From assembly GCA_963748205.1 (NCBI GenBank), contig CAVVIB010000018.1, forward strand, positions 66,679 to 130,678: 64,000 bases of DNA. The letters are read 5' to 3'. The notes under the pieces are model-generated. The model was given only the letters and a program-made list of their open reading frames with translations, was not told the DNA's origin and did no database searches. The translations under genes and the position numbers were made by a program. Every line of letters starts with the position of its first letter. The stretch's first letter is position 1. The DNA is from JAIBJN01 sp963748205. Lineage in GTDB: Bacteria; Actinomycetota; Thermoleophilia; Gaiellales; Gaiellaceae. This document shows, piece after piece, positions 53,573 through 61,356 of this stretch.

Positions 53573-55891
53573 GTGGCGGGCCTGAAGGAGTACGAGCGCA
53601 AGCGGAAGCGGGGTGCGACGCCGGAGCCGTTCGGCGGCGACGGCGACACGTCGGGCAAGCCGATCTTCGTCGTGCAGCGGCACGACGCGCGACGCCTCCA
53701 CTACGACTTCCGCCTCGAGCGCGACGGCGCGCTCGCGAGCTGGGCCGTCCCCAAGGGTGTGCCGCTCGAGACCGGCCAGCGGCACCTCGCCGTCCACGTC
53801 GAGGACCACCCGCTCGAGTACGCGACCTTCGCCGGGGAGATCCCGGCCGGGCAGTACGGAGCGGGGACCGTCGAGATCTGGGACACGGGCACCTACGAGC
53901 TCCTCGAGGAGAAGCGCGACGGCGGCCTGACGGTCCGGCTCGACGGCGAGCGTCTCCAGGGCGTCTGGACGCTCGTCCCGGCGAAGCTCGACGGGAACGA
54001 GAAGAACTGGCTCCTGCTCCGCAAGCAGGACGAGGCAGCGCCCGCGCCACGCAAGCGCGGGGCCGAGTACGTGCCGATGCTGGCGACCCTGGCGGAGGAC
54101 GTGCCCACCGGCGCCGGCTGGTCCCACGAGGTGAAGTGGGACGGCTACCGGGCGATCGCGCGGGTCGCGGGCGGCGACGCGACGCTCACGAGCCGGCGAG
54201 GGCTCGACATGACCGAGCGCTTCAAGGTCGTGGCCCGGGCCCTCGAGCGCGCGGTGCGCACGCCGGACGTCGTCCTCGACGGCGAGGTCTGTGCGCTCGA
54301 CGACGAAGGGCGCGCGAGCTTCTCGGTCATGCAGCAGGGCAAGGGCCCGCTCGTCCTCTACGTCTTCGACGTGCTCGAGATCGACGGCGAGCCCGTCGTC
54401 GACCTCCCGCTTCGCGAGCGGCGCGAGCGCCTTGAGGAGGTCGTCGACTTCAAGGAGGCGATCAGGCTCTCGCAGGCCTTCGACGACGGCGACGCGCTCT
54501 TCGAGGCCGCGAAGGAGCAGGGCCTGGAAGGGATCGTCTCCAAGAAGATCGAGTCGAGATACCAGCTGGGAAAGCGAACCCGCGACTGGCTGAAGGTGAA
54601 AGCGACCGGCCGGCAGGAGTTTCTCGTCGCGGGCTACACGAAGGGTCAGGGCAGGCGGGCCGGCCGCTTCGGCTCGCTCGTGCTCGCCGTTCGCAAGGGC
54701 AAGCAGCTCGAGTACGTCGGCAACGTCGGCAGCGGGTTCACCGAGGACGAGATCGACCGGCTGCTGGCGAAGCTCCGGCCGCTCGACCGCGACACCCCGC
54801 CCTTCCGCGAGGTGCCGAAGATCCCGAGAGTGCGCAAGGGCGACATCGTGTGGGTCGAGCCCAGGCTGGTGGCCGAGGTGAAGTTCGCCGAGTGGACACA
54901 CGACGGGCGTCTGCGGGCGCCCGTGTACCAGGGGCTCCGCGAGGACAAGGAGGCGACCGAGGTGCACCGCGAGGAACCGCTCCCCAACGAGGTCCGTAAA
55001 GGCAAGCGCACGCTGAAGCTCTCGAACCTCGACAAGGCCTTCTGGCCGGACGAGGGGATCACGAAGGGCGACCTGATCGCGTACTACCGGGACGTGGCGC
55101 CGGTGCTCGTCCCGCACCTCCGCGACCGGCCGTTCACGATGAAGCGGTATCCCGACGGGTGGCAGGGCAAGCACTTCTTCCAGAAGGACGCGCCTTCGCA
55201 CATGCCGGAGTGGATCCCGACGTTCACGTACCGGTCGACGTCACGCCAGACGCGCGAGAAGCGGACGCTCCGCTACCCGCTCGTGAACGACGAGCTCGCG
55301 CTCCTCTGGATGGCGAACATGGGCTGCATCGACATGAACACCTGGTACTCGCGGGTCGACAAGCCCGAGCGGCCGGACTGGGTCCTCTTCGACCTCGACC
55401 CCTCGGACGACGTCGGGTTCCCCGAGGTCGTGCGGGTGGCCAGGCTCATCAAAGACGTCCTCGACGCGCTCGGCCTCGTCGGCGTCCCGAAGACGAGCGG
55501 CGCGGACGGCTTCCACGTCCTCGTGCCCATCCAACGGCGGCACACGTACGCGCAGGCTCGCGAGTTCGCCGAGATCGTGGCCGGCACGCTCGCCCGCCTG
55601 CACCCCGGCCTCGTCACGACGGAGTGGGCGAAGGCGAAGCGCCGCGGCGTGCTCATCGACGCCAACCAGAACGGCGAGGGGAAGACGATCGCGTCCGTCT
55701 ACTCGGTGCGCCCGAAGGAGGGCGCGCCCGTCTCGACGCCGCTCAGGTGGGACGAGGTCACCGAGGATCTCGACCCGGGCGCCTTCACGATGGAGGTCGT
55801 GCTCGGCCGGGTGGAGCGCGACGGCGATCTCTTTGCCGACGTCCTCGAGCTGAGCCAGGCGCTCGGCCCGGCTCTTCGCGAGATCAAGTGA
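53573..55891 (+). CDS. ligD: ATP-dependent DNA ligase D (PE-LIG-POL)
   Basis: 772-aa multi-domain enzyme of bacterial non-homologous end joining. Order: 3'-phosphoesterase (about 30-150: QRHDARRLHYDFRLER, VPKGVPLETGQRHLAVHVEDHP), ligase (about 165-465; active Lys188 in EVKWDGYR, DGEVCALD, EGIVSKK), and primase-type polymerase (about 480-765; NLDKAFWPDEGITKGDL, DLDPSDDVGF, TSGADGFHVLVPI). GTG at 53573. No ku gene lies nearby. Confidence 0.94.
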   Translation: MAGLKEYERKRKRGATPEPFGGDGDTSGKPIFVVQRHDARRLHYDFRLERDGALASWAVPKGVPLETGQRHLAVHVEDHPLEYATFAGEIPAGQYGAGTVEIWDTGTYELLEEKRDGGLTVRLDGERLQGVWTLVPAKLDGNEKNWLLLRKQDEAAPAPRKRGAEYVPMLATLAEDVPTGAGWSHEVKWDGYRAIARVAGGDATLTSRRGLDMTERFKVVARALERAVRTPDVVLDGEVCALDDEGRASFSVMQQGKGPLVLYVFDVLEIDGEPVVDLPLRERRERLEEVVDFKEAIRLSQAFDDGDALFEAAKEQGLEGIVSKKIESRYQLGKRTRDWLKVKATGRQEFLVAGYTKGQGRRAGRFGSLVLAVRKGKQLEYVGNVGSGFTEDEIDRLLAKLRPLDRDTPPFREVPKIPRVRKGDIVWVEPRLVAEVKFAEWTHDGRLRAPVYQGLREDKEATEVHREEPLPNEVRKGKRTLKLSNLDKAFWPDEGITKGDLIAYYRDVAPVLVPHLRDRPFTMKRYPDGWQGKHFFQKDAPSHMPEWIPTFTYRSTSRQTREKRTLRYPLVNDELALLWMANMGCIDMNTWYSRVDKPERPDWVLFDLDPSDDVGFPEVVRVARLIKDVLDALGLVGVPKTSGADGFHVLVPIQRRHTYAQAREFAEIVAGTLARLHPGLVTTEWAKAKRRGVLIDANQNGEGKTIASVYSVRPKEGAPVSTPLRWDEVTEDLDPGAFTMEVVLGRVERDGDLFADVLELSQALGPALREIK

Positions 55892-55892
55892 T

Positions 55893-56681
55893 TCAGACCC
55901 GGGCGGCCTGAGCGGGCTTCCTGAGGAACGTCCACGTGTGGCCGATCACCTCGAAGCCCAGGCGGGAGTAGAGCTCCTTCGGCCAGGTGCCGTCGTTGGC
56001 GGTCAGGAAGACGAAGTCGTGGCCGGAGGCGACGGCCTCCTCGACCGCCCGGAGCACGACCGCGCTCGCGAGACCGCGGCCGCGGTTGTCCGGCGACGTG
56101 GCGACGTCCTCCACCTGAGCGGTTCTCCCGTCCGAGTAGAGGTCGGCCGCGCTCACGACCTTGCCGTTCTCACGCACCGCGAAGTGGCGCCCGGAGCCGG
56201 CCTCATTCCAGAGGACGCTCGCGTCGAGAAGCATCTCGACGACCTCCTCGGACTCGGCCCACGGCTCGTCGCGCGCGATCTCGCGGCGGAAATCCCTCAG
56301 ATCTCCGGTGGTGACTTCGTCGACCGCCCTGTCCGCGGCGGTCCGCTCTCCCGGCCCGCGGTAGACCATCACGACCAGCCGGTCAGACTCCCACCCCAGG
56401 CGCGTGAGGAACCGGTCGCAGGTGGCGCCCACGCGGTCGTCGGAGGCGGCGACGCGCCGGTGGGCATGGCCCGCGTCGGAGTGCAGAAGCTCTGCGTCCG
56501 AGGCGACCTCCCCCGGGTCGACCTCGCCGCGGGCCTCCACGGAGACCACGTTCAGGTCCCAGATCTGGGGGTAGCGAGAATTGAAGTAGGCGTGGCCGAA
56601 GCGAAAGGGGATGACGCGCTCCGCGGAACGCGTGCGCATCGCTCGCTCAAAGGCGATCGCTCGTTCGAACTCGGAGGACAA
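55893..56681 (-). CDS. GNAT-family N-acetyltransferase
   Basis: About 262 aa. The C-terminal GNAT domain has VEDVATSPDNRGRGLASAVVLRAVE (acetyl-CoA pyrophosphate loop) and FLTANDGTWPKELYSRLGFEVIGHTWTF; the N-terminal half is another, degenerate GNAT-like unit. Acceptor unknown. TTG at 56681 sits next to AGGAGG with only 1 nt spacing; ATG at 56639 is an alternative start. Lies 5 bp after the HD-GYP stop on the same strand and convergent with ligD. Confidence 0.82.
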   Translation of the reverse strand: MSSEFERAIAFERAMRTRSAERVIPFRFGHAYFNSRYPQIWDLNVVSVEARGEVDPGEVASDAELLHSDAGHAHRRVAASDDRVGATCDRFLTRLGWESDRLVVMVYRGPGERTAADRAVDEVTTGDLRDFRREIARDEPWAESEEVVEMLLDASVLWNEAGSGRHFAVRENGKVVSAADLYSDGRTAQVEDVATSPDNRGRGLASAVVLRAVEEAVASGHDFVFLTANDGTWPKELYSRLGFEVIGHTWTFLRKPAQAARV

Positions 56682-56686
56682 GCCTC

Positions 56687-58096
56687 CTAGACTGCCACGC
56701 CGAGGACGAGCGCGTCTCGTGCGAGCACGCGCTCGAGGGCTGCCACGCAGCCCGGGTCGAAGGCGGTGCCGGTCTGCTCGTGGAGCAGGCCGATCGCCTT
56801 CGCGTGCGTCCACGCGTCTCGGTAGACGCGGACGGAGAGGAGCGCGTCGTACACGTCGCAGACGGTGAGGATGCGCGTCTCCAGGTCGAGCTCGAGCGCG
56901 GTGCGCCCGTTCGGGTAGCCCGTGCCGTCGAGGCGCTCATGGTGGTCGAGCACCAGGCGGCGGACGAGGTCGGGGAAGCCACCTAGCTCGCCGAGCAGCT
57001 TGTGGCCCCACTCGGGGTGGCGCTTGATCACCTCGAACTCGTCCTGGTCGAGCGAGCCGGGCTTCTTGAGGATCTCGTCGGGCACCGAGAGCTTGCCGAT
57101 GTCGTGGAGCAAACCGCCGGTGGCCAGGGAGCGCAGCCGGTTCGGGGGCAGGCCGAGCTCCTCGCCGACGAGGACGGCCCGCAGCGCGACGCGGCGGGTG
57201 TGGCCCTCCGTGTACTCGTCCTTCTCGGCGAGGCGAAGAGTCAGGGCGCGGACGCGGGCGCCGAGGAACGCCTGCTCGGCCTGGACGAGCTCGCCGGCGC
57301 GAGGGCCGCCCGTGAGCGACCGCGACGGCTGCGCCCGGCTCAGGTCGACCGCGATCGGGATTCCGACGAGGGCGATGCCGAAGAGCTCGAACGCGTGGCC
57401 GAGCCACCAGCCGAGCTGCATGTAGTCGAGCACGAGGGCCGCGACGAGGGAGGTGGCGAGGAACGAGAGGCCGAGGACGACCAGGAGATCGGCGCGCCGG
57501 CGGGTGAGGAGGTAGGTGTTGATCGCCCGCAGGCCGAGGAAGGCGTAGAGGAGCAGGCCGGCCGCGAGGAGCGAAAGAGCGAGCGTGCCGCCGGCCTCGG
57601 GGACGTCGGGGACGACGCTCGGGTAGAGCATGCCCACGGCGCCGAGGAATGCGATGGCGACGATGAGGACGATCTGGAGCACGACGAGCCGGTTGACGCT
57701 CTGCGGCTCGGTCACCGTCGGCAGCGCGGCGAGCGCGAGGACGGCTGCGCCGAGGAGCAGCGTCGCGCCGCCCGTGAAAGCGCCGAGGCCTCCCTCGTAG
57801 CCCATGATCATCCCGGGCGTCGCGAGGCCGTGGAGCGCCAGCAGCGCGGCCATGACGGAGAAGGCCGTTCCGACGAGTACCGTGCGCGCGTCGTTGCGGC
57901 GCCAGCCGACGATGGTGAGCGAGAGCGCGGCGAACGTTGCGAGGAGCGCGCCGAAGCCGACGCCCCAGAAGTGAACGCCGCTTCCCGGCATGTACTCGTG
58001 CCGGCCGACGAGAAGCAGAACGGTGGCGGGAAGAGCCACGCCGGCCGCGCAAATCGCCAGTGCCGACGCCGTCTGCCGCCTCAACATCGCGCGCAT
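56687..58096 (-). CDS. Membrane HD-GYP domain protein (cyclic-di-GMP phosphodiesterase type)
   Basis: 469 aa. About eight N-terminal helices form a membrane sensor, followed by an HD-GYP domain: EYTEGHTRRVALRA, LLHDIGKLSVPDEIL, IKRHPEWGHKLL, DHHERLDGTGYPNG and ILTVCDVYDAL. All metal His/Asp residues and the GYP signature are present, so hydrolysis of c-di-GMP is expected; no GGDEF domain is fused. ATG at 58096. Divergent from the M36 protease gene. Confidence 0.9.
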   Translation of the reverse strand: MRAMLRRQTASALAICAAGVALPATVLLLVGRHEYMPGSGVHFWGVGFGALLATFAALSLTIVGWRRNDARTVLVGTAFSVMAALLALHGLATPGMIMGYEGGLGAFTGGATLLLGAAVLALAALPTVTEPQSVNRLVVLQIVLIVAIAFLGAVGMLYPSVVPDVPEAGGTLALSLLAAGLLLYAFLGLRAINTYLLTRRRADLLVVLGLSFLATSLVAALVLDYMQLGWWLGHAFELFGIALVGIPIAVDLSRAQPSRSLTGGPRAGELVQAEQAFLGARVRALTLRLAEKDEYTEGHTRRVALRAVLVGEELGLPPNRLRSLATGGLLHDIGKLSVPDEILKKPGSLDQDEFEVIKRHPEWGHKLLGELGGFPDLVRRLVLDHHERLDGTGYPNGRTALELDLETRILTVCDVYDALLSVRVYRDAWTHAKAIGLLHEQTGTAFDPGCVAALERVLARDALVLGVAV

Positions 58097-58442
58097 GAAG
58101 GCTTGTATCGGCCGGAGTCCCCGTCGGGTTTACGGTCAAGCTAGGGCTTGACGGAAAACGAGTTTCTCATTGACACCGCTTTCCGGTGGGTGAGAGACTC
58201 CCCCGGTCAATAGACGCCCCAGGGCAGGAGGGGAATGACGAGGCCGTCTCGATCCTCTTGGGAGGTCGTTGCCGTGACCGCCCATACCGCGACCAGTCAG
58301 GCGCGGACCGGGGGCTGCCATTAGAAGGCTCTCCGCAGTCCGGGACGAGAGGGAAAGGAGAAGCAAACAGGTCGAGATTCGCTCAGTCCGTGCAGGCGAA
58401 ATGAACTTTCATAGTCATGCCCATTTGGGCAGGAGGGGGAGA
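58097..58442 (+). other. Intergenic region and leader of the first M36 protease
   Basis: 346 bp without a gene. It contains a promoter candidate (58170-58199) and then about 240 nt of leader before the protease. Visible structure: TGCCCA-TT-TGGGCA hairpin at 58418-58431 touching the AGGAGGGGG ribosome site. I tried to match known riboswitches (ydaO/c-di-AMP, GEMM c-di-GMP, cobalamin) and found none. The upstream HD-GYP gene's promoter must also lie here on the minus strand. Confidence 0.5.
58170..58199 (+). promoter_or_regulatory. Candidate promoter of first M36 gene
   Basis: TTGACA at 58170-58175 and GAGACT at 58194-58199, 18 bp apart. The same pair, TTGACA and CAGACT 17 bp apart, precedes the second M36 gene, supporting both. 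The -10 is a weak match to TATAAT. Confidence 0.45.
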
Positions 58443-61199
58443 ATGTCCAAGAAACTCTGGACGCTCTGCGTGTTGATAGCGGCGGCGGCGCTCGTGATCG
58501 TTCCGGGCGCGATGTCTTCCAGCTCGGGAGCGACAGCCGACGACGACGCGCTGGCGAACGCGCTCGGCTACCTCGAGGACGGCGCGGCCGATCTCGGCGT
58601 CACAAGCGCCGACTTCGCCGACGTCTTCGTCATGAGCCGGGTCAACAGCAAGCACAACGGCGTCACGCACTTCAACTTCAACCAGCGGTTCCGCGGGCTC
58701 GAGGTCTTCGGCGGGCACGTCACCGTCAGCATCGACGCCAACGGTGACTTCGTCTTCGCCTCGGGAAGCCCCGTGAGCCTCGGTGGGGCGGCCGACTCGG
58801 CCGACCTCAGCGCGATCGACGCGGTCGAGGCCGCAGCCGAAGGGCTGAACCTCGACGACCCGTCCGGGCTGCACATCCTGAGCGGCGGCGCCGCTTCCGC
58901 GGAGGCTCTCGTCTCCCGTGGCGGCATCTCCGACGAGCCGATCCCGGCCAAGCTGGGCTGGCAGCCGACGGCAGACGGTCTCACGCTCGCGTGGCAGGTC
59001 ACGATCGACGAGGCCTCCGACATCAGCCTCTGGAACGCGGCCGTCGACGCCGACACGGGCGAGCTCCTCGCCGCCGTCGACTGGACGATCGAGGACGAGC
59101 ACGAGGACCTCGCGGCGAGCGTTACCGGCGGGCAGCTTCCGGCTCCGCCCCTCGTGACTCCGGACGCACGTGGGTTCTCGCTGAACCGCGTGAACGACGG
59201 CTCCAGCTACCGCGTGTACGACATCGCGCTCGAGAGCCCGAACGACGGCGCGCGGCGGCTGGTGCAGAACCCGGCCGACGCCACCGCCTCGCCGTTCGGC
59301 TGGCACGACACCAACGGCGTCGCCGGAGCGGAGTTCACGATCACGCGCGGGAACAACGCCCATACGTTCCTCGAGCAGGACGACGACCAGTTGCCGGACT
59401 TCGGCGACACGGACGGCGGCCCGGGGCTGGACTTCGACTTCCCGGCCGACCTGACGCAGCACTCGCAGGCGTATCGCGACGCAGTGGTCACGAATGAGTT
59501 CTTCGGGTGCAACACGTTCCACGACCTCCTGTTCCTGTACGGCTTCGACGAGAACGCCGACAACTTCCAGGGGATCAACTACTCCGGCGGGCCGTTCTCG
59601 AACGGCGACTACGTGCGCTGCCACGTGGCGTCGGGAGCCGGCACGAACAACGCCAACTTCTCGACACCGAACCTCGGCGGTGCGCCGCGGATGCGGATGT
59701 ACCTCTGGCCGGGCAACCAGCTCGGCAGCCAGAACGAGGTCGTCGTCAACGGCGTCGGCAGCTTCGGCGCCGGGTGGGCGCGGTACGGCCCGCCGGCCAC
59801 GACCGGCGGCGCGAGCGGCCCGATCTTCAACGCCGGAAACGGCTGCGTTGCGGCGGACTACACCGGCATTCCGGCCGGTGCGATCGCAATCGCGGTCGGC
59901 GGCAACACGGGCTGCCAGAACCTCGCAAAGACCCATGCGGCCAATGCCGCCGGGGCCAGCGCGATCGTCCTGTCCTCGGGCACGTCGAACACCACGGTGC
60001 TGGAATCCAACGAGGGCGGCATGCTCGTGGCGTCGCCCACGATTCCGGCTGTGAGCGTCTCGACGGCCAACGGCGATGCGATCAGGGCTGCTGCCGGTGC
60101 GGCGGCAACCGTTCGCAAGAACCCGGCCCATCCGGGAATCCGCGACGGTGACTTCGAGAACGGGATCATCTTCCACGAGTACGGGCACGGTCTCTCGAAC
60201 CGCCTCACGGGCGGCCCGGGAATCAACTGCCTCAGCGGCGCCGAGCAGATGGGCGAGGGGTGGAGCGACTACGTCGCCATCACGTCGTTCCTCGACCCGG
60301 ACCTCGACGACCCGAACCAGCCGCGCGGGATGGGCCCCTACGCCCTCTTCCAGCCGGACCGACACGGCAACGGCATCCGTCCGCGGCCGTACTCGCGTGA
60401 CTTCAACATCCAGCCGGCCACCTACGACAGCATCAAGACCAACGCCTGGCTGACCGGCTCGCTCGCCCAGCCCCATGGGATCGGGCACGCCTGGGCGGCC
60501 ATTCTCTGGGACATGAACTGGGACCTGATCGACAAGCACGGGTTCAGCGGCAACATCTATCTGCCGTGGAACGCGGGCGGTAACAACCGCGCCATGCAGT
60601 ACATGGTCGACGGTCTCAAGCTCCAGGGCTGCGGCCCGACGTTCGTGACCGGCCGCGCTGCGATCATCGCGGCCGCGAACGTGCTCGCCGGCGGTTCGGC
60701 CGGTGAGGTCGAGGGCGACTCCTGCACGTTGTGGGCGACGTTCTCGCGTCGCGGTCTCGGCTTCAGCGCCGTCGGCGGTACCACCAGCCGCGACGACGGG
60801 ACCGAGGCGTTCGACACCAATCCGCTCTGCCGCGAGGGCTTCAATGCGGGGGCGGACGAGCCATACGGATCGCTCAACAGTGAGCGTGCTGGGGATGTGG
60901 TCACGCTGAAGTTCACGGCTCCGGATCACTACGACCGGGACACCGTGCTCGGCGGGCCGATCTTCTCCCGCAAGGTCGACTGCACCACCCTGCGCGTACC
61001 GAGCCAGGGTGAGCGCATCACCCCGCGTGAGTTCCCGATTCCGACCATCGCACAGGGTCAGACGAAGCTCACGAAGCTCCTCGGTGGGCAGTTCCGCTAC
61101 CGCTGGCAGACCGACGTAGCTTGGAAGGGCACGTGCCGCGAGTTCGTCCTCACACGCGAGGACGGCAAGCAGCACCGCGCCTTCTTCAGCTTCCGCTAG
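58443..61199 (+). CDS. Secreted M36 (fungalysin-type) zinc metalloprotease with PA domain
   Basis: 918 aa. Signal peptide (1-28), FTP-like propeptide (NFNQRFRGLEVFGGHVTV), PepSY-type linker region (AWQVTIDEAS), then the M36 catalytic domain with an inserted PA domain (GASAIVLSSGTSN region). Zinc site H578-E-Y-G-H582 (FHEYGHGLSNR) and Glu605 (GEGWSDY). The C-terminus (DGKQHRAFFSFR) has no sorting motif. ATG at 58443 follows AGGAGGGGGAG; an upstream in-frame ATG at 58401 would add 14 residues. Expected to degrade extracellular protein. Confidence 0.92.
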   Translation: MSKKLWTLCVLIAAAALVIVPGAMSSSSGATADDDALANALGYLEDGAADLGVTSADFADVFVMSRVNSKHNGVTHFNFNQRFRGLEVFGGHVTVSIDANGDFVFASGSPVSLGGAADSADLSAIDAVEAAAEGLNLDDPSGLHILSGGAASAEALVSRGGISDEPIPAKLGWQPTADGLTLAWQVTIDEASDISLWNAAVDADTGELLAAVDWTIEDEHEDLAASVTGGQLPAPPLVTPDARGFSLNRVNDGSSYRVYDIALESPNDGARRLVQNPADATASPFGWHDTNGVAGAEFTITRGNNAHTFLEQDDDQLPDFGDTDGGPGLDFDFPADLTQHSQAYRDAVVTNEFFGCNTFHDLLFLYGFDENADNFQGINYSGGPFSNGDYVRCHVASGAGTNNANFSTPNLGGAPRMRMYLWPGNQLGSQNEVVVNGVGSFGAGWARYGPPATTGGASGPIFNAGNGCVAADYTGIPAGAIAIAVGGNTGCQNLAKTHAANAAGASAIVLSSGTSNTTVLESNEGGMLVASPTIPAVSVSTANGDAIRAAAGAAATVRKNPAHPGIRDGDFENGIIFHEYGHGLSNRLTGGPGINCLSGAEQMGEGWSDYVAITSFLDPDLDDPNQPRGMGPYALFQPDRHGNGIRPRPYSRDFNIQPATYDSIKTNAWLTGSLAQPHGIGHAWAAILWDMNWDLIDKHGFSGNIYLPWNAGGNNRAMQYMVDGLKLQGCGPTFVTGRAAIIAAANVLAGGSAGEVEGDSCTLWATFSRRGLGFSAVGGTTSRDDGTEAFDTNPLCREGFNAGADEPYGSLNSERAGDVVTLKFTAPDHYDRDTVLGGPIFSRKVDCTTLRVPSQGERITPREFPIPTIAQGQTKLTKLLGGQFRYRWQTDVAWKGTCREFVLTREDGKQHRAFFSFR

Positions 61200-61220
61200 A
61201 CCGATCCACGAACGGAAGGA

Positions 61221-61250
61221 GGGAGCGCCCGGAGACGGGCGCTCCCTTTT
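61221..61250 (+). terminator. Intrinsic terminator after first M36 gene
   Basis: Perfect 11-bp stem GGGAGCGCCCG (61221-61231) and CGGGCGCTCCC (61236-61246) with loop GAGA and TTTT tail, 22 nt after the stop codon. Confidence 0.9.
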
Positions 61251-61252
61251 CT

Positions 61253-61281
61253 TTGACACGAACGCGCAGGGGTGCCAGACT
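61253..61281 (+). promoter_or_regulatory. Candidate promoter of second M36 gene
   Basis: TTGACA at 61253-61258 and CAGACT at 61276-61281 with 17-bp spacing, just after the terminator and about 75 bp before the ATG. Mirrors the promoter of the first paralogue. Confidence 0.5.
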
Positions 61282-61356
61282 CGGCGCGCCAGTCAGTTCT
61301 AGCGACGCTCCCGAAAGGGTTTGCGGCGTCCTGGGGGAGCAAAGGGGGGAAGTGCC

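Noticed and set aside
58200..58440. Known riboswitch (ydaO, GEMM or cobalamin) before the first M36 protease
   Set aside because: The conserved core sequences of these classes are not found by eye; only local hairpins are evident.
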